Shown here one piece after another: positions 1-10,924 of a DNA stretch of 64,000 nucleotides. The position numbers and the translations under genes were made by a program. Position 1 is the first letter of the stretch. Every line of letters starts with the position of its first letter. Below the pieces are notes generated by a model. It was not told the origin of the DNA. It made no database searches and was given only the letters and a program-made list of their open reading frames with translations. The DNA lies in NCBI RefSeq assembly GCF_900497805.2, contig NW_020954557.1, positions 43,194,445 to 43,258,444 of the forward strand, written 5' to 3'. The stretch comes from Vombatus ursinus. Its lineage: Eukaryota; Chordata; Mammalia; Diprotodontia; Vombatidae.

Positions 1-77
1 ACTAAATATAAGAAACAACTTCCTAACTCTCCAGAAGGGGGATAGGCTCCCCAAGTAGTATTCTCCACACTTCAGAA

Positions 78-175
78 GATCTATAAATCAGTCAACAAGC
101 ATTTTTAAGGACCTACTGTGAGCCAGGCACTAAACTAGATTCTGGGAAATGTAAAACTAAAATGGTCTTTGACTT
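78..175 (-). mobile_element. LINE2 3' end
   Basis: Reads as the reverse complement of the L2 3' end: tcaacaagcatt, then a diverged 'tgagccaggcac' motif and 'tctgggaaatg'. 5' truncated and old. Confidence 0.65.
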
Positions 176-1224
176 TACATTTTATCTATGGTTCCATCAC
201 CTTGAGCATCTCCTTCATTAACAAGGATCATCCATTATCCCTTTGAGCTTTCATGGGCTCCTGCAGATGAGATAACTGATTCCCCAGTGGCCAGTGTTCC
301 AGTGACAAGTCTCTTGGAGTTTAGCTCAGCTGGTTCTCTTACGACAGATACCTACTCTGTTGTGAGACCCATACTTGAAGTCTTTCCAGCTTGGGGGAAC
401 CTGCCAGAACTTTAGCTTTCTTGGCATAACCTTCAAGAACCCAGAGACCAACACTGCCCCTCCCAAAAAAGACCTCTGAATAAGACTTCAGTCCAACTGC
501 TTTCAGAACTTTTCTTTTTATTATTGGCGACTAATTTCCAACACAAAAAATACTCCTACTTCAGTTAACCTATGGCACAGCTATAAGTTATTTTAGTTTT
601 CTCCCATATTTAAAAAAGTTGGAACCCACATGAAAAGTTACTTTCAGTAACTATCCAAAGGGATGATTCCTGGACTATTCCATACTGTTTGTTGCTGTTG
701 ATTCTATGTTAGCCCTATGATTCATCTCCCTTTTTCCTGGCTGGTATTTTGTTCTTTACATAGTCTACAAATGCAGAAATGGGAGCTTTGTGCCAATGAC
801 GCCGTTGGAAGCAGAAATTTTAATGTTAATCTTTCTTATCCCAGGTTTCCATTCTAGGGACTCTTAGGTCTTGAGTCAATTGCTTTGCTGACAGCTCATG
901 CAATAATTGCCTAGTGGAACAATAAAGGTTTTCTAGGGGTGATGATGTCTGCAAGAGATGCCAGGATTCTTAGAACTGTGAGTACAGGCCTCTATTGATT
1001 GACCCTCAGCTCCAGGGAATTACATTGGTAAAGAGCCACTCAGCTCTGCAGTGTGACTCCCAAAGAGTAAGATCTGCCTTTGTAGGTAATCAACAAGATG
1101 ATAAAAGTTTGTGTGGTGAACTATGAAAAAACATGAAATATAGTTGTGCTGGAGTCTCATAGTGCTTGGGGAGATGTATCTGTAGAGAAAAAAAAAATCA
1201 GTCTTTACTAGTTACAGGTCTGTT
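176..1224. other. No recognised feature
   Basis: About 1 kb in which I see no gene and no repeat I can name. Frames are short and closed on both strands. Confidence 0.5.
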
Positions 1225-1690
1225 AAGAACATAATAATGGACAATTTCAGAGGAAATGAGGAAGACTTCTATGAACTGATGCAGAGTGAAGTGAGCAGAA
1301 CTAGAACAACTTAGGTAATACCATAGAGATGCCACTGAAAACGACTGAACAATGGCACAGAAAAACATCTTTGAAAGACTTTGGAACTCTGATCAATTCA
1401 ATGATAAACCACAAGTCCAGAAGACTAAAGATGAAGTGTGTCACTCACCTCCTATCAGAGAAGTGATGAACTTAAGATACAGGGGGAGACATACATTTTC
1501 ATGCATGGTCACTGTGGGAATTTATTTCATTGGGCTATTTTATGATGAAGGTTTGATCTTTCAAGTTTGTTTTGGCTTGTTGTGTTTTTTTTTTGTTGTT
1601 GTTCAATTGTAGGGGACAGGGTTTAATGAGGACAGATTATAAGTATACACAAAAAATAAATATTTTGAAATAAAAACATAATAAAGAAAA
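1225..1690 (+). mobile_element. L1 3' end (ORF2 C-terminus and 3' UTR)
   Basis: The last residues of ORF2 can be read (EDFYELMQSEVSRTRTT, then a TAG stop near 1314). A 3' UTR follows of the type also present at 29.2 kb (tccagaagactaaagatgaa, cacctcctatcagagaagtgatg), ending in an A-rich tail near 1660-1690. Severely 5' truncated. Confidence 0.75.
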
Positions 1691-1824
1691 AAAATTATAG
1701 GCCTAAAAATGAAATTCAGGATAGGAGACTTTTTGTTGGGTAATTGCTAATAAGGGGGATACTACACTATAAAAGAATATTAATAATGTGTTGAGTTTGG
1801 TTATTGGAAATGATGGTCTAGAAG

Positions 1825-2000
1825 CAGGGATGTGGAACCTGCAGCCCTGAGGCCACACATGGCCCTCTAGGTCCTCAAGTGCAACTCTTTGACTGAATCC
1901 AAACTTCACAGAACACATTTGGATTCAGTCACCAGGACACATTTGAGGACTTAGAAGGCTGCTCGGAGCCTCGAAAACACAGGTTTCCCACCCTTTGGAC
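1825..2000. mobile_element. hAT-type non-autonomous DNA transposon (MITE)
   Basis: Starts cagggatgtggaacctgcag and ends ggtttcccaccctttggac, which are near-inverted termini. The interior is also roughly palindromic (ggccctctaggtcctcaag against ttgaggacttagaaggc). Flanks tctagaag (1817-1824) and tctagaga (2001-2008) look like a degraded 8-bp target duplication. It sits inside a MIR3-like tail whose remainder (ttcccttccagttctgagg) follows at about 2020. Confidence 0.75.
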
Positions 2001-2103
2001 TCTAGAGATTTTTGAGATTCCCTTCCAGTTCTGAGGTTCTGTGATTTTTATATGATTTTTGTATCTTTGAAGCTGCTCATTGATAACTATTATTTTGTCT
2101 TAA

Positions 2104-2352
2104 TAACACCATTTATTTATACAGTGCTTTATAGTTTACAAAGAACTTTCCCATGCTTTATTCCACTTAACCTTTACAACAGTAAATGATCCATTAGAAG
2201 CAGGAATGATTATTCCCATATGAAGGAACTAAGGCTCAGAAAAGCTGTGATTTGCCCCAGGTCCCAGAGCTAGTAAATAGCAAAGTGAGGAGTTGAACGA
2301 ATGTGGTTTGACACCAAGTACACTACTCCTTCCATTATACCGCACTGCCTTT
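2104..2352 (-). mobile_element. MIR/THER1-type CORE-SINE
   Basis: Reverse orientation: 3' portion (tatagtttacaaagaacttt), core (agagctagtaaatag) and tRNA-like head (ttataccgcactgcct) in the order expected for a full copy. Confidence 0.8.
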
Positions 2353-2583
2353 CAGTACACCCAGTTACACATTGGGACCTATAGAATTTTCATTTCCAAA
2401 CAGTTTCCTTGATATCTATAATTGTGTTGATGTAATAGACAGGTTGTTGTTGTTGTTATTGTCATTGGAGACCTTACACTGATTGACAACTTGGAAGAAG
2501 CCACAGACCCTCTCTTTCAGAAAAAGGCATGGTAGCTCCTTTTTTTTCATCTTGGGTGGGTTAACACACTATCACAGATCATA

Positions 2584-2610
2584 GTTTTGTTTTGTTTTGT
2601 TTTGTTTTGA
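2584..2610. repeat. (GTTTT)n microsatellite
   Basis: Five tandem GTTTT units, directly before a reverse MIR fragment. Confidence 0.9.
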
Positions 2611-2619
2611 ATAGGAAAG

Positions 2620-2745
2620 AGTTTAGAGATCTCCATTTAGACATGAGAAAACTGAGCTGCAGAGGCATTCAAGGTCATGCAGCTAGGAATAAAACCAGGT
2701 CTTCTGACTCCCTTTCCAGGGCTGTTTCCATGGTACCATTGCTGC
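2620..2745 (-). mobile_element. MIR fragment
   Basis: Core segment gagaaaactgagctgcag, ggtcatgcagctagga and accaggtcttctgactcc in reverse orientation. Confidence 0.65.
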
Positions 2746-3061
2746 CACCATCAAGGCCAAAGTGAGATAGGAATAACCATGATAATCCAAAACACCAGAA
2801 AGAATTGGGTGGTTCCATTGGCAAGTTCTCAAGTGGCAACTTCCCCAACTTCCTCTTTCCTGTCTATTCTCCTAATAGAGTAGCACTTAATATTCTCACA
2901 ACGAAGGGAGATGGTCAGGAGTAGGAAATGGTCCAATATATAATGTCTCCTAACCCTAGCCTGGCTCTAAAATGTTATCTTCCATCAGCCAAATTTTCAC
3001 ATGAATTTGGATTTTCTCTGAACATGTTTTGAGAATAGAAATGGCAGAGTTGCTATTGTTC

Positions 3062-3290
3062 TTCATAACCTGGAGTCAAGAAGACCTGAGTTCAAATGTG
3101 AAAGCAGATATTTACTAGCTATGTGATCCAGGCAAATCACTTAACTTCTATCTACCTCAGCTTCCTCAGCTGTAAAATGGAGATAATAGTAACACCTATC
3201 TCCCAAAGTGGTTTTTAGGATGAAACAAAATATTATTCGTAAAGCATTTAGCATAGTGCCTGGTACATAGTAGGCACTTAATGCTTCCAT
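3062..3290 (+). mobile_element. MIR/THER1-type CORE-SINE
   Basis: B-box-like gacctgagttcaaatgtg, core tactagctatgtgatccagg and the 3' part (ctgtaaaatggagataatag, tagtgcctggtacatagtag) are in order. A nearly complete copy. Confidence 0.85.
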
Positions 3291-3844
3291 TGTTTGTTTA
3301 TATGTTTATTCATTCATTCCTTCCTTCCGACCTGCCTGCTTGCCTTCCTGTTTTCCCCTTCCTTACTTCCTTTATGTCTGGCTCCTCTGCTCCCAAAGCC
3401 TTTCAGACCTCAACACAGTGGACAGCCATGTCCTTTTTTGAAGATTCTGCAGCTTTCTGATACTGTATCTCTACCCCTCTACCTTAATCAAAATTGTTCT
3501 CAAGAAAGCATTGGAAACGCATTCACACTAAGATGAAAAGGACTGATAATTACCCTTTTCAAAGATATTTTCATTTAAACAAGTGAATGAAGCTCCAATG
3601 GTGGAATTTCAGACATCAGCTAAGGGCTGTGGGAAGTATTTTGTTGTAGAGTTGGGAAAGGGATATGGAATTAAATCTTGCTAGCACCCCTTTCCATTAG
3701 GCCACCTCTGCCTAGTACACAGGCTTCATAGTGCTTATGGTTTTAGACAAGTTTCACTGATTCAGTCAGCTGATAGGTCAGCTACTACACTGATGATAAA
3801 TTATTTAACTTGAAAAGGCTACAAGCCAAGACTAAAGTGGAGGT

Positions 3845-4800
3845 AGTGTTGGTGTGTAAATTCTCATTCAATGAAGCCTCTGAGGCTGAGATTCAAAAAA
3901 GTATGGATCAATTCTCTGCTGCTTGTACTAAATTTTGGCCCAACAATTAACATCAAGAAAACACAGGTTCTCCACCAACCAGCACCATACTACCCATACA
4001 TGGAACCTACAGCAAATCTCAGTATAGATTCCAGGGAGGTACACATAGATGATGAGGTTAAGACACACATTGCTTGAGATAGCTCAGTGTTTGGGAGCTC
4101 CAAAGTAAAGTGTGGGAGAGAAGAGGTATTAGACCGATTACCATACTAAAGGTCTACAGAGCTGTTGTACTGACCTTATTGTTATATCCCTGTGAAACCT
4201 GGACAGCATACCAACACTACGCCAGGAAACTGAACCCATCTGAGTTGTTTTAGGAAGATTCTCAAGATCACCAGGCAAGATAAGCGACCAGATGTTGAGG
4301 TCTTTTGTCAAGCTGAATTGCCAAGCATTCAAACTCTGATGCAGAGAGCACAACTCTGACTGGCCATGTTGTTCAAATGCCAAACTTACATTTGCCTAAA
4401 GACTATTTTGTGGAGAATTCACACGAGGCAAACACTCACATGGAGGTCAGAAGAAGTGACACAAGGACACTTTCAAGGTTTCTTTGAAGAATGTTGGAAT
4501 CAGTTGTGAGACATGGGAGACACTGGCACAGAACCACTCAGCATGGCATGCCCAAATCAAAGAAGGTGCTGTGCTCTATGAGCAAAGTAGAACTGCAGTA
4601 GCTCAAAAGAAATGTGAGATGCACAAAGCTAGAGACATCTCTACTCCAAATGCTCATATGTACTATTTGTGCCTGACCTGTGGTAGAGCCTTCCAAGCTC
4701 TCCTATTAGTCTGATCAGCCGCAGTCAGACACATTGTACCTTGACTCCAACGTAGTGATGTCATTTTGGTCCTCTTTGAGAAATGAAGGACAACAAGACC
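3845..4800 (+). mobile_element. RTE-like LINE, ORF2 C-terminal remnant and 3' end
   Basis: Broken reading frames preserve reverse-transcriptase C-terminal blocks. A segment near 3930-3990 resembles 'FGLTINIKKTQVLHQPAP'. AVVLTLLLYPCETWTAY lies near 4160-4210, then LMQRAQL near 4335, then a zinc-finger-like CLTCGRAFQALLLV near 4670. The 3' end (gatgtcattttggtcctctt, gaaggacaacaa) matches the tails of the SINEs at 14.1 and 15.5 kb, making this the likely type of partner LINE. 5' truncated, with several stops and frame changes. Assignment to the RTE/RTE-X group is from memory of conserved blocks. Confidence 0.75.
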
Positions 4801-4835
4801 CAACCCACACTGATTCTTTTGATTTTCCTCACTTT

Positions 4836-4982
4836 CTTTTTTTTTAAGCAATTGGTGTTAAGTGACTTGCCCAGGGTCACACAGCTAGTAAGTATCAAGT
4901 GTTTGGTCTGAGGCTGGATTTGAACTCAGGTCCTTCCGACTTCAGGGCCGGTGTTCTTTCCACTGTGCCACCTAGCTGCCCC
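4836..4982 (-). mobile_element. Poly(A)-tailed CORE-SINE
   Basis: Reverse copy: T-run (its poly(A) tail), core acttgcccagggtcacacag, B-box side tttgaactcaggtccttc, A-box side cactgtgccacctagctgcc. Exact 9-bp target duplication cctcacttt at 4827-4835 and 4983-4991. It landed just after the RTE-like LINE end. Confidence 0.92.
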
Positions 4983-5174
4983 CCTCACTTTGTTTTTATG
5001 GATGTGATGAAAACTAATTTAGTAAACTATACCATTTTGTTTAATTAAAGATTTTCAATGATAACACATATATAAATTACATCTGTTTTGCATTGTTATT
5101 GAATTTTTAGAAAAGGTTCTCTAGCATCTTGAAAACAATGTATATAGGAACATAAACATAGAGCAAGAAGATAC

Positions 5175-5245
5175 TTCAGAGGCCATCCATTCCATTCATT
5201 TTATAAATGAAGGAACTGGCAACCATGGAGGTTAAGTCACTTAGT
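5175..5245 (-). mobile_element. MIR3-like fragment
   Basis: cttcagaggccatccattcc followed by ttataaatgaaggaactggc. Short, diverged match to the reversed MIR3 middle. Confidence 0.45.
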
Positions 5246-5249
5246 TTCT

Positions 5250-5505
5250 TTGGCTACCCATAAGACCCAGCTCAAATCCTGCCTTCTGAGGAGGCCTTTC
5301 TGATGCCCCAGATGCTAATACATTCCCCTTCTTATTCACTGTCTATATATTGGTGGCATTTAGATTTTTACATGTTGTCTTTCCATTAGAATATATGTTC
5401 CTTGAAATTAGGGACAATTTTTTGCCTTTCTTTGGTAGCTCTTATGCTTAGTATAGTTACTGGTGCATGATCAACATTTGTTTATATTTTATTTGGTTTT
5501 ATTCC
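5250..5505 (+). mobile_element. LINE2 3' end
   Basis: Contains cccagctcaaatcctgcctt, gaggaggcctttctgatgcc, the ccattagaatatatgttcct block, then a diverged terminal block. This is the order seen in the better copy at 34.1-34.37 kb. Confidence 0.75.
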
Positions 5506-5537
5506 TTTAAGAATAAGCCCCTCGATTTCAATTTTTT

Positions 5538-5574
5538 ATTTCAGCAGTCATTCAAATTCAATTGCAACCAAAAT
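5538..5574 (+). repeat. Left arm of a perfect 37-bp inverted repeat
   Basis: Begins atttcagcagtcattcaa and ends ttgcaaccaaaat. Its exact reverse complement is at 6546-6582. The 12-bp block ttgcaaccaaaa is repeated once more just inside (to about 5586), next to the 3' end of a 7SL pseudogene. Confidence 0.95.
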
Positions 5575-5584
5575 TGCAACCAAA

Positions 5585-5850
5585 ATCAGTCTCTCTATTT
5601 TTCCCAAGTTGAAATTACAGTGGCCACTCATAGCCCAACCTGACCACAGCTTACCTGGAACAGTTTTCCCTTCTTCAGGCAGCCTGGTGGCTCTCTGCTC
5701 TTGAGACTTCACCATGTGGATGCTAGACTTACTGTGGCTATCCAGTTGACTTAGCCCACTGAAGCTCAGAACTCCCGAGCTCAAGTGATTCACTAGCCTC
5801 AGGCTCCTTAGAAACAGTGATTATACATATGTACCACCATATGTGGCACA
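5585..5850 (-). pseudogene. RN7SL: 7SL (SRP RNA) retro-pseudogene
   Basis: 7SL RNA is the scaffold of the signal recognition particle, and its processed copies are inserted by L1. Read on the minus strand from about 5850, the order is: ggagcctgaggctag (7SL: ggaggctgaggctgg), cacttgagctcgggagttct (7SL: cgcttgagtccaggagttct), aagtctagcatccacatggt (7SL: aagttcggcatcaatatggt), gccaccaggctgcctgaag (7SL: accaccaggttgcctaagg), then gagtggccactgtaa and agagagact near the 3' end. Part of the S domain is missing. Too diverged to be a working gene. Confidence 0.85.
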
Positions 5851-5877
5851 GACATTTAATAAATACTTCTGGACTGG

Positions 5878-5985
5878 CTGACCTGCCCAACGTCATACAG
5901 AGGGGAAACAGAGGCAAGATTTGAATTCCCATCCACTAACTACAGAATTAATCTTCTTTCCACTGCACCACCCTGCCTAGTCTAA
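5878..5985 (-). mobile_element. MIR fragment
   Basis: aggcaagatttgaattccc and ctttccactgcaccaccctg are the reversed B-box and A-box sides of a MIR head. Confidence 0.65.
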
Positions 5986-6139
5986 ATAACTTCTCTGTGG
6001 GTTAGGTAATTGTCCATTTTGCAGATCAAGAAATTGAGACAGTTAGTTGAAAATCAAATACCTGTTTACTCTGAACTATGAAATAATTCACATTCCCCAG
6101 AGATGACGTTCAAAAATCTACAGGTTAAAGCTTAAGAAA

Positions 6140-6275
6140 CCTGCAAGTCACTTAACCTAAGCTTCTGTTTCCTCATCTATAAAATGCAATACCTACAGGA
6201 CATTGCTGGGGATAGGAGAGAAATAATTCATAAATCACAAAGTACCAAATAAATGTTACCATTATAATTATCACA
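6140..6275 (+). mobile_element. MIR fragment
   Basis: gcaagtcacttaacctaagc, ttcctcatctataaaatgca and agtaccaaataaatgttacc match the MIR core and 3' part. Confidence 0.65.
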
Positions 6276-6545
6276 ATTATTGGAATCTCTCTGATCTCAA
6301 ATTCTCTTGTTTCTTGCTCTTTTTTGCTATTCTTTCTTTTTTTTCTGAACTACTCAGTTTGATTTCAGGCTATGAGTGAGCCACCACCACACCACCACTA
6401 CGAACAGTAGGCTCCTGGTATTCACTATTGATTGGACATTTCAGCGTCCAAAGTCAGCTTTAATCACTTACTCCCCTGGGGGCATTTGATTCAAAGAGTG
6501 ATTTCGCAGAGTGCTGAGGCCTGTAAAATAACTACTACTGGCTCT

Positions 6546-6582
6546 ATTTTGGTTGCAATTGAATTTGAATGACTGCTGAAAT
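6546..6582 (-). repeat. Right arm of the perfect 37-bp inverted repeat
   Basis: attttggttgcaattgaa through gactgctgaaat. Exact reverse complement of 5538-5574, with a 971-bp spacer. Homology stops abruptly at both edges. Confidence 0.95.
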
Positions 6583-7451
6583 CAAGCTTCTTTGGTCAGT
6601 GACAGGGAGCTCTGTGAATCACTCCTTAGCTTATTATCCGGTGAGGGAGCAGCTCCTTCATTCTGACTCTAACCACCACCTCCCCTTTTCCCTCAACCCT
6701 CCCCCCATCCCCAGCCCCGGCCAAAAAAAAAATAACTTTTCCCTTTCTCCCCTTTCTATTCACAGAATGAACCTAAAATCCAACCACAAGTCACTTAAAT
6801 CGATTTTAGAGTTACTGGGGATGGTTTAGAAGCCCAGTGGTTAACAGGTGTAATCAACCTAGAAACACCCAATTTATAATACCTTAAGAGGGTGAGTGTG
6901 TGTCTGTGTGTGCATGTGTGTGTCTGTGTGTGTGTGCATGCATGTGAGCTCCCATGAGTGCTCACTTGAATAGATGCTCTTTTCCTCTCTCAGCAGGGCT
7001 TGGAGTAGCCACAATTCCTTGCCCTTTCTTTGCCCCTTCCACCAGTATGTGTCTACTAATGCCCTCCAAACCACCAGTATTGACCCCAGTGACTTAATGT
7101 GTTGATTCAGCTCTCTGACTTGCTAACAAAGCTAGATTAATTTCTCTGGTTTCCTTTTGTGGTCTTGAGAAAAAAGACAAAGTGACGTGCCATTTCCCTT
7201 CTGATAGTCAACTGCTGAAAATCACAAGCTGTAAAATCACAGGGAAGTTTTACAAGCTGATTGAGTTGTAAGGGCAGCAAGGCATGTTTCCTCTGTTGAC
7301 AAGGCTGATGTTATGGTTTGAAAAGTCTTTATTGTTGTTTCAGCCTCAGTTTGCCAAGTAGCAAGATGGTTTTAAAATCAAGTTGAAGATTCAAGAGGAT
7401 GAGTTCCTTACTCTTATTTCCACTGCATAAAGTAATTTCCTTAGGGATATT
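6583..7451. other. No gene or named repeat; (TG)-rich tract inside
   Basis: Mostly unrecognised sequence. 6893-6945 is an interrupted (TG)n microsatellite with tgcatg interruptions. Confidence 0.5.
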
Positions 7452-8109
7452 ATTTTTTTAATTTTTAAAATTTTTTTATTAATTTATTTTGATTTATCAA
7501 CAAACACTTCCATAAGCTGTGGAGTTTAAAATTTTTCTCCCCTTCCCTCCCCAAGATGGCACACAATCTGATCTAGGCTTTACATATACATTCCTATTAA
7601 ACATATTTTCACATTAGTGATGTTGTAAAGAAGAATTAGAACCAATAGGAGGAACCACAAGAAAGAAGAAACAAAACAAAACAGAATTTTAAAAAATGGC
7701 AAATGGTATGGTTCAATCTGCATTCAAACTCTATAGTTCTTTCTTTGGATGTGGATAGAATTTTCCATCATGAGACTTTTGGAGATGTCTTAGATCCTTG
7801 CATTGATGAGAAGAGCTAAGTCTATCAAAATTAGTCTTAGCACACGGTGACTGTAACTGTATACAACATTCTCCAGATTCTGCTCACTTCACTCAGCATC
7901 AGTCCATACAAGTCTTTCCAGGTTTTTCTGCAGTCTGCCTGCTCATCATTTCTTATAGCACAATAGTATTCCATGTCATTCATATACCACAACTTGTTCA
8001 GTCATTCCCCAAATGATGGGCATCCCTTCAATTTCCAATTCTTGGCCACCACAAAAAGAGCAGCTATAAATATTTTTGTACATGTAGGTCCTTTCCCCAT
8101 TATTATGAT
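7452..8109 (-). mobile_element. 5'-truncated L1
   Basis: On the minus strand the ORF2 C-terminus reads FIAALFVVAKNWKLKGCP, then a tryptophan-rich block and WKDLYGLMLSEVSR-like residues. These match the last part of mammalian L1 ORF2. A 3' UTR follows, running to an A-rich end at 7452. Perfect 8-bp target duplication gggatatt at 7444-7451 and 8110-8117. The truncation point at about 8109 is therefore the original 5' end of the insertion. Confidence 0.9.
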
Positions 8110-8117
8110 GGGATATT

Positions 8118-8979
8118 CTCTTGATGGAGAAAGCAATGTGGATAGGTTAAAAATCCATAATCTGTTTAATCATGGTTATGGTGATTTTTGCGACATTTTT
8201 GTCATGACATTGAGTTTGACATACTAAGCAGAATATAAGAAAATAAATGAAAATATCACCCTTGTTCTTCACTTCCTGATATCAATTATATTGACAGATT
8301 GGGAATATGAGGAAAAGACACTGGGTTATTGACCTCAACAAGGAGAGAATCACTGGGAGCTGAGGGGATGGGGATGTGGGAATAATTGATTCATTATGGT
8401 CTTGAATTAAATTAAATTATGATCCTTTTCTATATAAGTAAAACTATTCTATGCTTAGATTCCTTTTTAACCTAAGTACTTGAAAGAGAGAGCCAATGGC
8501 TACCCTTACAACACTGAATGCCAGATACTGAGCTTTTTATGTTCTACGTGAAATTGGACAAAAGAGCCAAATTAATGATATTATGGAAAAAGGAGAATTA
8601 CTGCAAAATACATCTGGGCCCTTCAAGTCAAGAGTGAGCTTCATGTCAAGAAACAAAGCTGACACTTAAAAATTTTCAAATATCCATGATCTAATCGGTG
8701 TGGATGTTCTTTCTATCAATAGTGACCACAATTTACCTTAACAGATGGTTTCAGATGTTGCTGTGGCTCTGGAAATGGTCTGATAGCCAATCTTCTGGTA
8801 ATGAGAATCCAAGAGATAATTTAATCTACTCATTTAAAAGGTCTGTCATATATGTAATTCGCTGATATTGTTTCCTTAGGATAGGGCTTTTATATGTCAA
8901 TAAATAGCCTTATTTTGTTTTATTTTACATACTTGGATCTAGCTTGATGTTAACCTACAGGAGAGGTTAAAAGCAGGGT
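8118..8979. other. No recognised feature
   Basis: About 860 bp, AT-rich, with no long frame and no repeat I can name. Confidence 0.5.
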
Positions 8980-9225
8980 ATAGAGTCACAGCATTTCAGA
9001 ATAGGAAGGAACCTCAGAGGTCATCTGATCGAAACTGAGAAGGAATTCCCTCCCTAGCAACCCAGCAAATAATCATGCAAACTCTACATGAAGACTTTGA
9101 GTAATGGTGAGCCCACTACCTCCTAAGGCAGTCCATTTGACTTTTAGAGAGCTGTAAGTGATGAAAATTTTTCTTTTCATGAAGCCAAAGTCTGACTTGC
9201 TGTACTCCATTGTTCCTTCTTCTAC
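8980..9225 (-). mobile_element. CR1/L3-like LINE 3' fragment
   Basis: aaggaacctcagaggtcatc, gagcccactacctcctaagg and gcagtccatttgacttttag are the reverse of the 3' portion of the sense copy at 51.7-52 kb (its 'gtggattcactgtcaccag' block). Confidence 0.65.
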
Positions 9226-9239
9226 CCCTCAAAATAATG

Positions 9240-9460
9240 ATGGTGATGATGATGGTACCTAGTATTTATATAGTACTTTAAGGTTTGCAATGTGCTTTAG
9301 ATATATTATCTTCTTTGATCCTCACAACAATCCTATGAGGTAGGTGCTATCTCCATTTTATAGATGAACAAACTGAGGCTTAGAGAGTTCAAATGACTTA
9401 ACCAGGTTCACTCAGCTCTTCCTCTCTCCAAAGCCAACACCCTATCACTTCACTCCTGAA
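9240..9460 (-). mobile_element. MIR-type CORE-SINE
   Basis: atttatatagtactttaagg, tgatcctcacaacaatccta, tagatgaacaaactgaggc. Reverse orientation, with the head partly lost. Confidence 0.8.
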
Positions 9461-9582
9461 GGAAAGTGAGAGCAACTTTAATCTTTCCTTCACATGATAG
9501 TCCTTTAAACATAGATCACCCTAAGTAAGCTATTCTCCAAGCTAAATATCCTCAGTTCCTTCAAATACACCTCAAACATAGT

Positions 9583-9790
9583 AACAAGAGCATTGAACTT
9601 CAAGCCAGAAGACCTGAGTTGTTGTCCTGGCTCCAACATTCACTATCTGTAGGACCCTGGACAAGTTCCTTCACCACTCTGTGACTGCTTACTTATCAGT
9701 GAAATTGAGGTCATAATATTTACAATCATAAGTTAATGCATTGTAACTGTAAGGCATAATATAAATGTCAGCAATTATGTAAATTAAATG
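9583..9790 (+). mobile_element. MIR-type CORE-SINE
   Basis: tcaagccagaagacctgag, a diverged B box, cactatctgtaggaccctgg and a 3' part ending ataatataaatgtcagc. Confidence 0.75.
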
Positions 9791-10040
9791 CTAATATATA
9801 TTCACAAATGTTGTATATAAGTTCCATCTATTTTTTTAAATACTTGACATAGACTAGATCCCTATCTCTTGTCTAATCTCTATCACCCACCCTTAAGATT
9901 TAGGTTCTGTTTAGTGAAGAAGGTGGGGCCCAAAAATGAATCTTTAATAAGAACAGGCAGAAGATTATCTTCCTGCTCATCCTTAATATCAGTTTTGAAG
10001 ATAAATACAAAAGCAGTGCAACTACATTTTAACTTTTATT

Positions 10041-10290
10041 GTTGCTCTGTTGTTTCAGTTGTGTCCAACTCTTTGTGACCCCATTTGGGGTTTTCTTGGC
10101 AAAGATACTGGCATGGGTTTGCCATTTTCTTCTCCAGCTCATTTTACAGACGAGGAAACTGAGGCAAACAGGGTTAAGTGACTCGCCCAGGATAACACAG
10201 CTAGTAAATATCTGAGGCTGGATTTGAACTCATAAAGATGAGCTTTCCTGACTTCAGACCTAGTGCTCTACCCACTGCACCACCTAGCTT
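10041..10290 (-). mobile_element. Mar1-type CORE-SINE (BovB/RTE-like tail)
   Basis: Complete reverse copy: tail cagttgtgtccaactctttg, gaccccatttggggttttct, core cccaggataacacagctag, B-box side gatttgaactcataaag, A-box side cactgcaccacctagc. Confidence 0.92.
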
Positions 10291-10924
10291 TTTCTAATCC
10301 TTCACCCCTGCTCCCCATCCCCACCAAAGCCCATACCTGTGTTTTACAAAAATGAAATCCACTTTGAACATAAATCGCTACTCCCCTTGAGTGAGTAGAT
10401 GAATGACTGCTTACAAGATTAAATTTTAAAACCAAAGGAGTCAGCAATGAGTCTAGAGTAGATCCCTTGGTCATTAAACTGACTTCCTACAATCTACAAT
10501 AAAGTTCTTTTGCTTTTATTGTTATATCTCCCTTGAAACTTGAGATATGTGTTGTCTTGACTTACTAGAGCATGAAAATACTATAAAATATGGCCAAATA
10601 TGGTTAGCACTGTCTCTTTAGAGCCTGTTTCCTGTGAAAACAGTTTGTTTTGCTCCAGAAATCATTCAATGTTCATGCATATACTTTGGGTTTTTCCCTG
10701 TGTATCATAATTGTAAAATCAGAATATTTTCCCCCAAAATTGTGGTCTCAGATCCTTCAGATCTCTGCCTGTCAAAACTTATTTCATCTTATCCTCCAAC
10801 CAAAAGAGAAGGAAGGAAAGGAAACATATGTGGAAAATGAAGCAAAGGGAGAGCTCCAGAATTACAAAACCATGAGCAAAAGGAGAATGAGGTGCGAAGA
10901 AAACAGGAAAATTTCTGTTTCAAT
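10291..10924. other. No recognised feature
   Basis: No gene or repeat seen. Two overlapping 68- and 92-codon frames near 10.63-10.93 kb resemble nothing known. Confidence 0.5.

Noticed and set aside
6345-6400. A third 7SL-like or Alu-like piece (caggctatgagtgagccacc)
   Set aside because: The similarity is about 45 bp and no adjoining 7SL sequence follows in order.
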